NCBI GenBank assembly: GCA_027487485.1
Contig: JAIYDN010000021.1
Coordinates: 124,001 to 188,000, forward strand
Direction of reading: 5' to 3'
Source of the DNA: Planctomycetaceae bacterium
GTDB taxonomy: Bacteria > Planctomycetota > Planctomycetia > Pirellulales > Pirellulaceae
DNA: 64,000 bases
The notes under the pieces were generated by a model that was given only the letters and a program-made list of their open reading frames with translations, was not told where the DNA came from and searched no databases. This document shows positions 26,186-35,154 of the stretch, in pieces. Position numbers and translations under genes: made by a program. Every line of letters begins with the position of its first letter. The stretch's first letter is position 1.

Positions 26186-27538
26186 TTAGCTCAAGGACCA
26201 GCCCGCTCTGGGCGTTCGACGGATGAACTGGTCGGCAGCAGGACAATTGGTCGCACTCATGGATTTAAAGTCCCATTGGAGCTTTTTCCCAGCTCGAAAT
26301 GCAACGTTTCCAAGATGATTGGCTTCAGTAAGGAGCCCTGAATAGCTGAACGGGCTTCCGGTCGGGGTGCCATTGCGGATCGCGTCTAACCATTCTTGTT
26401 GTTGACCTGGAGAATCGGCAATGAACGGGTCTGGGCGTTTGAAGTCGACGAACTTGTCTTCGGGCAACAGCAGATGACGTCCGTAGTCGGAAAGGAGCAT
26501 TCCTTTGTCACCAATAAACAGGATACCGTATTCCCATTGCGGTATCCCTTTTTCCTTCCAAATGGTTGGCTTATGCGTTCCTTGGTACCAAAACAGCTTG
26601 CAGGCAGGCATGGTTTCACGAGCTGCGTATTCGTAAACGGCGGACATGGAAGCGGGAGCAATCTCCGGGTGGGCCGATTCGCCGAAGGCTTCGATTGTTT
26701 TGGGGGCGTCTAACTTGAGAGCCCAAAAAGGGAGGTCGTTCATGTGACTGCCTAAATCGGACATTGTTCCATTGCCGAAGTCCCACCAACGGTACCACTT
26801 TGGTCCGGGAAAGTAGACATCATGGTAGGGACGCATCGGTGCAGGCCCGATCCACAGGTCCCAATCCAACCCCTTCGGTATCTCGACCCTTTCTTGAGGC
26901 CGTTCCCTGACGCTCACGATGTCACCATTGGCGGCGGCATCTTGTTCACTTTGAAGTCCCCAGGCTCGCGAAACCCAGACATGGGCTTCGGAGACATTGC
27001 CTATCGCTCCCGATTGAATCAGTTCAACAACTCGGCGATAGTTTGGCAGGCTGTGGATCTGAGTCCCCATTTGCGTCGCAACGTTGGCCCGTTCGGCTTC
27101 TTGCATGATGCGACGTGATTCTTGAATGTTATAAGTCAGCGGCTTTTCGCAGTACACCGGCTTCTTCATTTGAAGAGCAGGTAGGGTAGCAAACGCATGA
27201 GTGTGTTCGGTAGTGCTTACGACAACGGCATCGATATCCGCAAGAGCGTCCATGAGCCGTCGAAAGTCGGTGTACTTGGTTGCCATGGGGAAACGTTCGC
27301 CCACTTGAGCAAGCGTGTTTCCGTTCACATCGCAGATCGCCGCAACGTTGACGCCTCCGTCTTTGGTGAGCTCCTCCAGATTGGCTCCACCTCGCCCACC
27401 CACACCGACAAAAGCGAGATTCAAACGATCGTTTGCGGACTTTGCTTTCAGGGAGGAGGACGCAACCGCCGCCCCGCCAACGACAGCAGCTAAACCTTGA
27501 AGAAACGGACGACGTTGCAAATGTCTCGACGGATGCAT
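26186..27538 (-). CDS. Gfo/Idh/MocA-family oxidoreductase, Tat-exported
   Basis: A 450-residue protein with a twin-arginine leader ([12 protein letters not shown], Arg9-Arg10) and an Ala/Gly/Val hydrophobic core. The Rossmann domain begins [18 protein letters not shown], with AAICDVN for the ribose-binding acid and YCEKPLTYN carrying the family Lys. [16 protein letters not shown] is the corresponding segment of the C-terminal domain. It is a distant paralogue of the protein at 20242 (different leader and about 37 residues shorter). Substrate unknown. Gene order places it upstream of the desaturase, seven bases apart, so co-transcription is possible. Confidence 0.88.
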   Translation of the reverse strand: MHPSRHLQRRPFLQGLAAVVGGAAVASSSLKAKSANDRLNLAFVGVGGRGGANLEELTKDGGVNVAAICDVNGNTLAQVGERFPMATKYTDFRRLMDALADIDAVVVSTTEHTHAFATLPALQMKKPVYCEKPLTYNIQESRRIMQEAERANVATQMGTQIHSLPNYRRVVELIQSGAIGNVSEAHVWVSRAWGLQSEQDAAANGDIVSVRERPQERVEIPKGLDWDLWIGPAPMRPYHDVYFPGPKWYRWWDFGNGTMSDLGSHMNDLPFWALKLDAPKTIEAFGESAHPEIAPASMSAVYEYAARETMPACKLFWYQGTHKPTIWKEKGIPQWEYGILFIGDKGMLLSDYGRHLLLPEDKFVDFKRPDPFIADSPGQQQEWLDAIRNGTPTGSPFSYSGLLTEANHLGNVAFRAGKKLQWDFKSMSATNCPAADQFIRRTPRAGWSLS

Positions 27539-27689
27539 GATGACCTATGTTCAGGGAGGGAAGGAAGGATCGAACCGAAAGGGCAGGAAGTCCATTTTAA
27601 CTGATTCCCAATCAGGATGTACTCGGCTTGAGAGAATTGTTGCTCAAGCTAATTCCCGTTTCGAAAGTGCGCTTCCCCCAAAGCTTGAT

Positions 27690-29372
27690 CTATTTGGGGC
27701 GAGTCGCAATCGGTAGACCCGACTTGGCCGTTTCCATATCGTTCACCTCAAAGATTTGCTCCGTCACAATTGGGCGATCCCCTTGTTGCAATTCGCATTT
27801 GATCTGATACTTCCCAGGTGCAAGCGGTTGTTCCAGACGGAATTCCAGCTTCGCCGTTTCGCCAGGCATCAGCCATTTGCCGAACCCGCCGGGGATCTGA
27901 ATTCGTTCCCCATTCTCGCCAGAAATGGTTAGCCGAGCATTCATGGCCAAATGCGATTGGCCTTCGTTGCTAACAGCACAACGAAACGCGGGATGCTTGG
28001 ATAACGAGTCCCATTGCACCGTAGAAAGCTTGGCATCCGGAGCTGACGACTTCTTCATGAGTAAAGCGATCGGAAGCTTACGAGTTTCGTCAAAGTCTTT
28101 GCGGTCGGATTTTGACTGGAAATCGATGGTGCCAAACACAATCGCATCGGGTGCATCCAGTTGGCTCTTCAGAGTGATAGAAATCTTTCGACTTCCACCT
28201 GGTGGAAGTGTGAACTTGTCAGGCTGAATCGTGGCAGACGGTAGAGTCAATCCTGTCTTGTCCGTCGCTGTAACCGAGATGGATTTCGCATCCTTGCCAT
28301 TGTTCTTGAGCAAAATCGTCGAGCGTCGGCTGCCACCTCGCAATTGCGATAGTTCAATTTGAGCCGGAGACACTTGCACGTCTTTTCCTAGCTGTGCAAT
28401 GAGCACTTCTTGAGCAGGATAGTCTGACGCGTCGACGGTGATCGATTGCGTCTTCTTGGATAAGACTTTTTCCCCCAGCATGATTTCAACATCCGCCTCG
28501 TACGTTCCGCTTGCAATCGCTTCAGGCAACAACTCAATCATTCGGACTCGGCTTTTCGGCAGGATTCTTCCGACGAATCGTTCCTCCGATTCAGAAGATT
28601 CCCGAATCGGCATAACCAGTCGGATCGAGCGAGCATTACGATCGCTAGTCGAAGAACGCAACTTCGCCCGCACTTCGTATTCAAAGGTCGAATCGGAAGG
28701 GTTCAGGATTTGTGCGATCAGCTTTGGACGCCCGTCAAAAGGAACCAAGTCAAGCTTCTCCAGTTCCAAAACATTCGGGTTCTCGCCGCGCGCGTTTTCC
28801 ATTTCTAGATCCAGACGTAGGACATACTGTGTGACGAATTGGATGGTTGCTTTGGTTGCTTTCTTGGAAGCGTCATTGTTGGCGGCGAGTCTTTCGGCAG
28901 CACCGATGTCTTTGACAAGAATACCGATGGAGTGGTACTTGGCCTCTCCCCTCGGAAATTGAACGAACCCCTGAATCTTTGCAGGAGTATTGGCGGACAG
29001 CTTCATGCGAGTCGGGGTGCTCAATCGAACTAAGTCTGCCTGTGGAGCATTCGAATCGTGAAGAATGATGCCTGAGATTTCTTGCCGAAGGCCTACTGGC
29101 ACCACTTCAATTTCAGTTTCTCGGTTTGCCGATTCAAGCGAAAACTCGAAGCTTGTAACAGCACCCGATTGCCCAACCAAGTTATGGGACAACGGCTCGA
29201 TTCGAAAAGCAGGTTCAAACGATTCCGTGACCGCCATCACCCTCGGGTTCTCTGTCTTGCGAGTCCCGGCTACTTTTTTGCTATCTTGCGCGGATACTGG
29301 GGAGATGGAAGCGATGGCGAATATCGTCAGGACGACGAAAGGCAGAGTCGATGTGAGTCGATTGGAAAACAT
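27690..29372 (-). CDS. Secreted protein paired with a secretin; Ig-like repeats
   Basis: A 560-residue protein of no family I recognise. It has a clear signal peptide (LPFVVLTIFAIASISPVSAQ, about 10-29) and no further TM segment. The rest is beta-rich with alternating hydrophobic strands; segments such as SRRSTILLKNNGKDAKSISV and LPPGGSRKISITLK look like Ig-like or MSP-type strand pairs, which would fit a periplasmic or surface scaffold. It starts five bases after the secretin stop and is surely on the same transcript, so an accessory role at the secretin (pilotin-like, or a substrate) is the best inference. Confidence 0.6.
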   Translation of the reverse strand: MFSNRLTSTLPFVVLTIFAIASISPVSAQDSKKVAGTRKTENPRVMAVTESFEPAFRIEPLSHNLVGQSGAVTSFEFSLESANRETEIEVVPVGLRQEISGIILHDSNAPQADLVRLSTPTRMKLSANTPAKIQGFVQFPRGEAKYHSIGILVKDIGAAERLAANNDASKKATKATIQFVTQYVLRLDLEMENARGENPNVLELEKLDLVPFDGRPKLIAQILNPSDSTFEYEVRAKLRSSTSDRNARSIRLVMPIRESSESEERFVGRILPKSRVRMIELLPEAIASGTYEADVEIMLGEKVLSKKTQSITVDASDYPAQEVLIAQLGKDVQVSPAQIELSQLRGGSRRSTILLKNNGKDAKSISVTATDKTGLTLPSATIQPDKFTLPPGGSRKISITLKSQLDAPDAIVFGTIDFQSKSDRKDFDETRKLPIALLMKKSSAPDAKLSTVQWDSLSKHPAFRCAVSNEGQSHLAMNARLTISGENGERIQIPGGFGKWLMPGETAKLEFRLEQPLAPGKYQIKCELQQGDRPIVTEQIFEVNDMETAKSGLPIATRPK

Positions 29373-29377
29373 GTCTG

Positions 29378-31021
29378 TTAGGGGGCTTGCAGTATGGGGG
29401 CTGTACTAGGAGACGAAGACTCTTCCATGCAAGCGTAATTATCAACCACAATCTTGGGTGAAATAAAGATCGCCACTTCCGCATCTTGTTCCTGCTTTTC
29501 AATAGTTTGAAAAAGCTTGCCAGCGAGCGGTATTTTGCTCAAAACGGGGATGCGGTTAATACGCTCGACCGTTTGGCGTTGGACTAAGCCACCTATAACG
29601 ATTGTATGACCCGCTGGGACATTCACGTTGGTGGATACCGTTCTGCGGTTGATGATCGGGTAGGGATTGGCTGTCAGCTCGGGGCGAACATCGCTGGTCC
29701 GGATGTCCTCGCTGACTTCCGCTTTCGAGATATTGACGGAGATCATGTCGCCGTGAACACGTGGTGTGATCTCTAGATTGATTCCCGCTTCTACCTTTTG
29801 GATTTGCGGCGTGAAAAACGCCGATGATGTTGAGTTTTGGATGCTAAAGAACGTCTCACGGTTGATGGAGATATTTGCCTTTTCGCCATCCTTGGTGGTT
29901 ACTCGTGGGGCCGCTCGAATGGTGACATACCCTTCCTGCGCAAGCAGCCGGACAAAGGCGGAAGTGACTGCAAAATCGGAGAATGCATTCCGTGCACCCG
30001 AAGGGCTCGTGTTACCACTAAATGTTAAACCTGTTAGGCCGGCCTTGAACGAGTCAACTCCGTTGACACCAACCACGTGATTCCAGTCGAGACCGAATCG
30101 GAATCCGCTATCAGGGGCAACGACGCAAACGATCGCTTCTAGTTCGACCTGCGTGACAGGAGTATCTATTTCCCGAATTCGAATGGCTATCTCTTGTCCA
30201 ATATCTGGCGGAGCATCAATAAGAATCAGGTTGCGAGTGTCCGACGTGTTCACATATTTCTTGAAGCGTGGAGGCAAAAGACCAATCAGGCTTTTCACAT
30301 CGTGATGCACTGGCGAATACTGGGCTCGCTTTGCAATCTTGGAAAACAAAGGAGAATCGGGTTCGGAACTCGCAACGTAGTAAGTTCCATCCGATTCTGC
30401 AAAGTAGAGTCCAAGAGGTGCTAGTACTTTTGCAAGCGCTACGTCAAAAGGCTCATTGGTGATCTGGACACTGGTAACGCCTCCAATCGAATCGTCGACA
30501 ACCACCGTCTTATTGCAATTCGTTGCCAAAACTTGAATCGCTTCTCCAATATCCGTTTGGTCAAAGATCTCATTCACCAAGTCTCCGTCTTGCAGTGCAG
30601 GTGTGACTGCTTGATAAACAGAGGATGAGACTGGAAAACTGGAACTTGCTTGGACGACTTGGCTGTCGGGCAACAAAGGATTGTTTGGGAAATAAAGAGA
30701 CGGATTTTGGGAGGTGGCTATGGGGAAAGCGGCTGGAGCGGCCGGATTCTGAGCTAACGTCGGCGTTCCGTCTAAAGGCCGAGAGTTTGGTGTTGAGCTT
30801 GCGTCCGTTACGAAAACCCCACTGTTGAAATTGGGACGTATGACGGCAGGCCGCGATTCTGAGTCCCGAAGTGCCTCTCGGTAAAGGTCGCCGACGGTTT
30901 TTCGTTGGATTTTAGAGTGGGCCGCGCAGCCTAACATAGCGAACAATCCGAACGCCAAAAGCATGGCGAAACGAACGCACGAGGCGAAACGCAATGAGGG
31001 TAATGTGGATACTGGGGGCAT
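29378..31021 (-). CDS. Secretin (type II/III-type outer-membrane channel), lipoprotein
   Basis: A 547-residue secretin. The leader ends in a lipobox, FAMLGC with Cys32. A short N-domain region (about 145-215: VNEIFDQTDIGEAIQVLA) is followed by an N1-like module (YSPVHHDVKSLIGLL to TPVTQVELEAIV) and the C-terminal channel with VPAGHTIVIGGL, RINRIPVLSKIPLAGKLF and the final strand AEVAIFISPKIV. It should form the outer-membrane gate for a type II-like secretion or pilus machine; no ATPase, inner-membrane or pilin-assembly genes are adjacent. The ATG directly follows a TGA (31022-31024) of a possible upstream frame. It is shorter than GspD or PilQ of proteobacteria. Confidence 0.88.
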   Translation of the reverse strand: MPPVSTLPSLRFASCVRFAMLLAFGLFAMLGCAAHSKIQRKTVGDLYREALRDSESRPAVIRPNFNSGVFVTDASSTPNSRPLDGTPTLAQNPAAPAAFPIATSQNPSLYFPNNPLLPDSQVVQASSSFPVSSSVYQAVTPALQDGDLVNEIFDQTDIGEAIQVLATNCNKTVVVDDSIGGVTSVQITNEPFDVALAKVLAPLGLYFAESDGTYYVASSEPDSPLFSKIAKRAQYSPVHHDVKSLIGLLPPRFKKYVNTSDTRNLILIDAPPDIGQEIAIRIREIDTPVTQVELEAIVCVVAPDSGFRFGLDWNHVVGVNGVDSFKAGLTGLTFSGNTSPSGARNAFSDFAVTSAFVRLLAQEGYVTIRAAPRVTTKDGEKANISINRETFFSIQNSTSSAFFTPQIQKVEAGINLEITPRVHGDMISVNISKAEVSEDIRTSDVRPELTANPYPIINRRTVSTNVNVPAGHTIVIGGLVQRQTVERINRIPVLSKIPLAGKLFQTIEKQEQDAEVAIFISPKIVVDNYACMEESSSPSTAPILQAP

Positions 31022-31236
31022 TCAAACTGGGGGCAGTTGATGGATCGATTTCACCATTGGATCGAGAACCAGGAAAGGCTTTTCCCAAGTTCCCAAGATG
31101 CGTTGATGAATCGTATGCGGATAACCGCGTCCTTGTAGCAATTCACTACCGATCAACGCAAGGTGAGAGCGCGCCCAATGGCACCCAAGTAGCTGATTAG
31201 CACGGTTTAGTGGTGGCGATGTGCTTAGAAGCGGAG

Positions 31237-32439
31237 TTAAAGTGCCGCAAAGTACAACTCTTGCATGTCTTTTTCCGTAGTGAGACGTGGGTTGAAGGTC
31301 GCAGTCCACTGTTTCTGAGCGGATGAGGCTAATGATCCAATGATTGCTTCCAGAGCCGTCGCATCATGGGCTAAATGCTTTGGCCATTGCGGAAGTTGGC
31401 TTAAGGAGGTCGCAAGCCCAGCACGGGAAAGCCAGCATTGAAACAACGAAGCGATTTGGGCTCCGGCCGAGAGATCGTTCTGAGCTTGATCTTGAACGGA
31501 CGCAAGTTGATCCGGTGTGAGCAGCTGAAGAAGTTCAGCATATCGGCTTTCGACTTGACGACTGTTGAATCGGACAATATGTGGCATCATCACCCCCACT
31601 GCTTGCCCGTGAGGTACTCCGAAAGTAGCAGTAAGTGGATTCGCTAGGGCATGCGCGGCACCGAGCATCGAGGCTTCGATGGCCATGCCAGCAAAACAAG
31701 CTCCCAGCTGCATTTCACCTCTTGCTTCGAGATCTCCAGGGTTTTCTAGAACTCTCGCAAATGCATTCGAGAGGAGACGCCATGCCTCCCGCGAAAAACA
31801 CGCCGACATGGGATTGGCTCGGTTGCACACGTAGGTTTCAATTGCGTGCGTTAGGGCATCAATACCGGTCAAGGCGGTCACCATGGCGGGTTGAGTCACC
31901 GTTAAGGCGGGGTCGAGAATCGCAATTCGGCATGCTGCTTTAGGATCGCCACACGCCATCTTTACATGGGTTTCGGCATCGCTAATCAAAGCAAAAGATT
32001 GAGTTTCGCTGCCCGTGCCCGAAGTGGTCGGAACTGCAATCATCGGCAGCATTACCGAGGTCGCTTTTCCAACGCCCCAGTAGTCTCGCATTTGCCCGCC
32101 ACAAGAATAAACGAAGTTGATTCCTTTTGCACAATCCATGCTGGAACCTCCCCCAAGCCCCACAATGAGATTTGGCTGGAAAGCTTGTGCTACACGCAGG
32201 CCATGCTCAACATGAGCCGTAGTTGGGTTCTCCTGCAGGTCGTGAAATCCAAGGACCTCGAAGCCGGAACGAGCAAGACTCGCCCTGCCTTTCTCGAAAA
32301 TGCCAGCATTCACCACTCCGGGATCACTAACAACCAGAACTCGTCTGCCGTGGAACTCCAGGGCCAAGGATCCGAGTCGATCCAATGTCCCTGGCCCAAA
32401 GAGAATTCTTGGGCGTAGTTGATAATCGAATTCCTGCAT
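31237..32439 (-). CDS. Iron-type alcohol dehydrogenase
   Basis: A 400-residue group III (iron-dependent) dehydrogenase. The NAD(P)-binding part has VGLGGGSSMDCAKGINF (about 96-112) and VPTTSGTGSETQSFALI; metal ligands are the Asp and His residues in LTGIDALTHAIETYVC and VPHGQAVGVMMPH. The product may reduce aldehydes such as lactaldehyde, or oxidise a diol or alcohol; the substrate is not readable. With rhaB in the same window a lactaldehyde-reductase role is a possibility, not more. About 215 bases separate it from the secretin. Confidence 0.88.
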   Translation of the reverse strand: MQEFDYQLRPRILFGPGTLDRLGSLALEFHGRRVLVVSDPGVVNAGIFEKGRASLARSGFEVLGFHDLQENPTTAHVEHGLRVAQAFQPNLIVGLGGGSSMDCAKGINFVYSCGGQMRDYWGVGKATSVMLPMIAVPTTSGTGSETQSFALISDAETHVKMACGDPKAACRIAILDPALTVTQPAMVTALTGIDALTHAIETYVCNRANPMSACFSREAWRLLSNAFARVLENPGDLEARGEMQLGACFAGMAIEASMLGAAHALANPLTATFGVPHGQAVGVMMPHIVRFNSRQVESRYAELLQLLTPDQLASVQDQAQNDLSAGAQIASLFQCWLSRAGLATSLSQLPQWPKHLAHDATALEAIIGSLASSAQKQWTATFNPRLTTEKDMQELYFAAL

Positions 32440-32750
32440 AAGTCTTTTGGCTCGGTCTTGTTGGGGCGTAATGTTTTCGCAATCGGTATAGTTTACCAGT
32501 TTTGCGAATTCCGATTGTAGTAGTCATAGCACGGACAATTCTTCACATGGATTTTTCCGAGATTGGGCTCCGATAACGAAACATGAATAGCGTTCACGGA
32601 TGGACCAGCTACGACTCTCTCTCTCCCGAGAGGCACGACGCCTGTCTTCCAGTTCTTGGACGAGATCAACATTAACGAAGAATGGCCCTTTTTGTTAGGC
32701 CGTTTTGATACGCCAGTGCGTCCCTTGTTCAGGATAGGAGTTCCAGAACT
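32440..32750. other. Upstream region of the barrel-porin gene
   Basis: Divergent spacer between the alcohol dehydrogenase and the porin. A ribosome site GGAG lies about 12 bases before the porin ATG. I see no convincing -35/-10 pair or other structure. Confidence 0.4.
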
Positions 32751-34193
32751 ATGAAAATGAGCAAATTTGCGCTAAGTGCAATGATTGCAAGCGCTTGTTT
32801 TGCGGGAACGGCCTTCGGTCAGACTAACCGAACAGCTCCTCGCTACTACCCAGCATCCTACTACAGCTATTACCAAGACGGTGCAGCACCAGCAGCTCAA
32901 GCACCAGCACCGATTGCTTCCGCAAGCGATGCAAAATCTTCGACCGCTTGCTGCGACAATACACCTGCATGCGACGTTGCAGCCATTTGCGACGGAAAGG
33001 GCAGCAGCTGCGATGCCTTGGCAAACTGCGGTTGCGGCGTCTCTAGCTGCGATGGCGGTTGTGGTTCCGGATGCGGATCCGCAGGCATCCTCAGCGGTAT
33101 TTTCGGCGGTGAGTGCTGCCTGGGCGAGCCATTCAAGTTGGTTCCAGACGGGATTTGCGGAATCAACGTTGGTGGTTGGACCAGTGTGGGCTACCACGAC
33201 CATGCCAACCCCCTAAGCTTTAACAACTACGATGGACGAGTTCAGCTCGGACAACAGTGGTTCTACGCTGAGAAGATTGCCGATGGTAGCGAAGGTCTAG
33301 GGCTCGGTGGACGTATCGATTATGTCTACGGTACAGATGCTCCAGACACTCAAGCCTTCGGAACAGCTAATGGCAACTGGGACCAATCATGGGACAACGG
33401 TAGAGTGCCTGGCAATAATAATGGCGGTTACGGCCATGCAATTCCACAATTGTACGGTGAAGCTGCCATGGGAGATTTGTCCGTGAAAGTCGGTCACTTC
33501 TTCACCATTGTTGGTAATGAAGTTGTCCAGTCTACTGGCAATTTCTTCTACAGCCGTCAGTTCACGTTCTACAATGCTGAACCGTTCACACACAGCGGTG
33601 CGTTGACCACCTACAACCTCGATGCTGACACTCAACTGTATAACGGCTACGTTATGGGTTGGGACAGTGCTTTCGACGATAACGGTGATGCGTACATCGG
33701 TGGTATCAAACGCAAGTTGAATGACACGTTCACTTTCTTGTACACAACTGTTCTTGGCCGATTCGGCGATGCAGTTGGTGCCGTTCAAGAAAGAGGCGCC
33801 GTTCACAACGTGATCTTGACTGCCAACCTTTCGGAAAAGTGGACATTCATTTCGCAAACCGACGTTCTGTACACCAACAATGTCGGTGGTACAACTCAGC
33901 GAAATACCTTCGGAAACATCAACTACTTGATCTACAAGGTCAACGATTGTGTATCCATCGGAAACCGCTTCGAATGGTTCAATTTCAGCGGCGAAGGCTT
34001 CCTCAACAACGGTCTTCCACGCCAAAACGACGACCTGTACAACTACACTCTTGGATTGAACTACAAGGTCAACTCGAACCTGATGTTCCGACCAGAAGCA
34101 CGTTGGGTTTGGGATCGCAACCGATTTGGCTTCAACGAAAACAATGCATCGAGCCAAACCTCCATCGGTGGCGACATGCTGTTCACGTTCTAG
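32751..34193 (+). CDS. Outer-membrane beta-barrel protein with Cys-rich N-region
   Basis: A 480-residue protein with a signal peptide ending AFGQ (residue 24). Residues about 60-130 are unusually rich in cysteine and glycine (SSTACCDN, GKGSSCDALANCGCGVSSCDGGCGSGCG), about 16 Cys. The remainder (about 135-480) is barrel-like: alternating polar/aromatic strands such as GLGGRIDYVYG, LYGEAAMGDLSVKVGHFF, NRFEWFNFSGEG and a terminal DMLFTF ending in Phe, as in barrel proteins recognised by BamA. It resembles the OmpL-like (BBP2) porins of planctomycetes. Inference: the Cys region makes disulfide links or binds metal in the periplasm or wall. Single-gene unit with a strong terminator. Confidence 0.82.
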   Translation: MKMSKFALSAMIASACFAGTAFGQTNRTAPRYYPASYYSYYQDGAAPAAQAPAPIASASDAKSSTACCDNTPACDVAAICDGKGSSCDALANCGCGVSSCDGGCGSGCGSAGILSGIFGGECCLGEPFKLVPDGICGINVGGWTSVGYHDHANPLSFNNYDGRVQLGQQWFYAEKIADGSEGLGLGGRIDYVYGTDAPDTQAFGTANGNWDQSWDNGRVPGNNNGGYGHAIPQLYGEAAMGDLSVKVGHFFTIVGNEVVQSTGNFFYSRQFTFYNAEPFTHSGALTTYNLDADTQLYNGYVMGWDSAFDDNGDAYIGGIKRKLNDTFTFLYTTVLGRFGDAVGAVQERGAVHNVILTANLSEKWTFISQTDVLYTNNVGGTTQRNTFGNINYLIYKVNDCVSIGNRFEWFNFSGEGFLNNGLPRQNDDLYNYTLGLNYKVNSNLMFRPEARWVWDRNRFGFNENNASSQTSIGGDMLFTF

Positions 34194-34223
34194 TCGATTC
34201 GATCGATTTGCTAGAAACAATAC

Positions 34224-34257
34224 AAACACCCTGCCAATTGGCAGGGTGTTTTTGTTT
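34224..34257 (+). terminator. Strong rho-independent terminator of the porin
   Basis: A perfect 14-bp palindrome (34224-34251, arms AAACACCCTGCCAA and TTGGCAGGGTGTTT) followed by more T-rich sequence, 30 bases after the porin stop. It is the clearest terminator in the window. Confidence 0.93.
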
Positions 34258-34272
34258 TCCTACAATGGCCGC

Positions 34273-35007
34273 ATGAACAAAACCGCGACTGGATTGATTA
34301 AGCTGGCAAAACAACTGAGAACGTCTCTGGACCGACTGCCGTTCTCGTCGCCGGTAGATTGGGTTTACAATCCCTTGCAGTACGCATGGCCAGCTCACGA
34401 AATGTATCTGCAAAAGTTCGCGAGGACCAAAGCTCGCGTTTTTTTCTTAGGAATGAATCCCGGTCCTTGGGGAATGGCGCAAACCGGTGTTCCATTCGGA
34501 GAAATCGATTCTGTGAAATCCTATTTGCAGATCGATACCCATGTTGGCAAGCCCGTTCTAGAACATCCGAAACGCCCCATCGAAGGATTTGCGTGCACAC
34601 GCAGCGAGGTTTCTGGGAAGCGCCTATGGGGACTGTTTTCATCCAAGTATGCAGACGTGAACGAATTTTTTGATTCGCACTTCGTATCCAACTACTGCCC
34701 ATTGGTCTTTATGGATGCGGGGGCTCGTAACATTACCCCGGACAAACTTCCGGTGGCGGAATCGCAACCTCTGGACGAATTGTGCGATGCGCATTTGAAG
34801 GCGTGTTTGTTGTTAATCCAACCAGAATACGCGGTCGGGGTCGGCGCCTACGCAGAAGATTGTTTGAAACGAGTTTGCAAGCTCGATAAGAAATTGGCAG
34901 CCATCGCAATTAGCCGGATTTTACATCCCAGCCCTGCATCCCCTGCTGCGAATCGTGGTTGGGCAGAACAAGCCACCAAACAGCTTGAAGCGGCTGGTAT
35001 CTGGTAG
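34273..35007 (+). CDS. SMUG1-type uracil-DNA glycosylase
   Basis: A 244-residue DNA repair glycosylase that excises uracil (and oxidised pyrimidines in animal SMUG1). Motif I is LGMNPGPWGMAQTGVPFG (residues 59-76), where Asn62 positions the water, and motif II is HPSPASPAANRGW with His218; both fit SMUG1 and differ from Ung. The N-terminus and length match. SMUG1-like enzymes are known in animals and in a limited set of bacteria. The gene begins 16 bases after the porin terminator and has its own terminator, so it is monocistronic. ATG 34273 starts right at the region of similarity. Confidence 0.92.
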   Translation: MNKTATGLIKLAKQLRTSLDRLPFSSPVDWVYNPLQYAWPAHEMYLQKFARTKARVFFLGMNPGPWGMAQTGVPFGEIDSVKSYLQIDTHVGKPVLEHPKRPIEGFACTRSEVSGKRLWGLFSSKYADVNEFFDSHFVSNYCPLVFMDAGARNITPDKLPVAESQPLDELCDAHLKACLLLIQPEYAVGVGAYAEDCLKRVCKLDKKLAAIAISRILHPSPASPAANRGWAEQATKQLEAAGIW

Positions 35008-35081
35008 ATGAAGCCCAGCATCGGCTATTTTGTCTTACGTCGAGTCAAACACATGGGCCCGCAGATGGCCAGTGATCAATG

Positions 35082-35110
35082 CGTCCTCTGGCAGACCCAG
35101 AGGACGTTTT
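35082..35110 (+). terminator. Terminator after the SMUG1-type gene
   Basis: CGTCCTCTGG pairs perfectly with CCAGAGGACG (10 bp, five-base loop), followed by TTTT, between the convergent SMUG1-type and nrdJ genes. Confidence 0.85.
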
Positions 35111-35154
35111 GTCATCTATCGCACCAACGGTGCGATACTTTCCAGCATTCAGCG

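Noticed and set aside
33387-34229. 280-codon minus-strand frame over the barrel porin
   Set aside because: Antisense shadow; the porin has a signal peptide and terminal Phe, and the frame would read through the terminator region.
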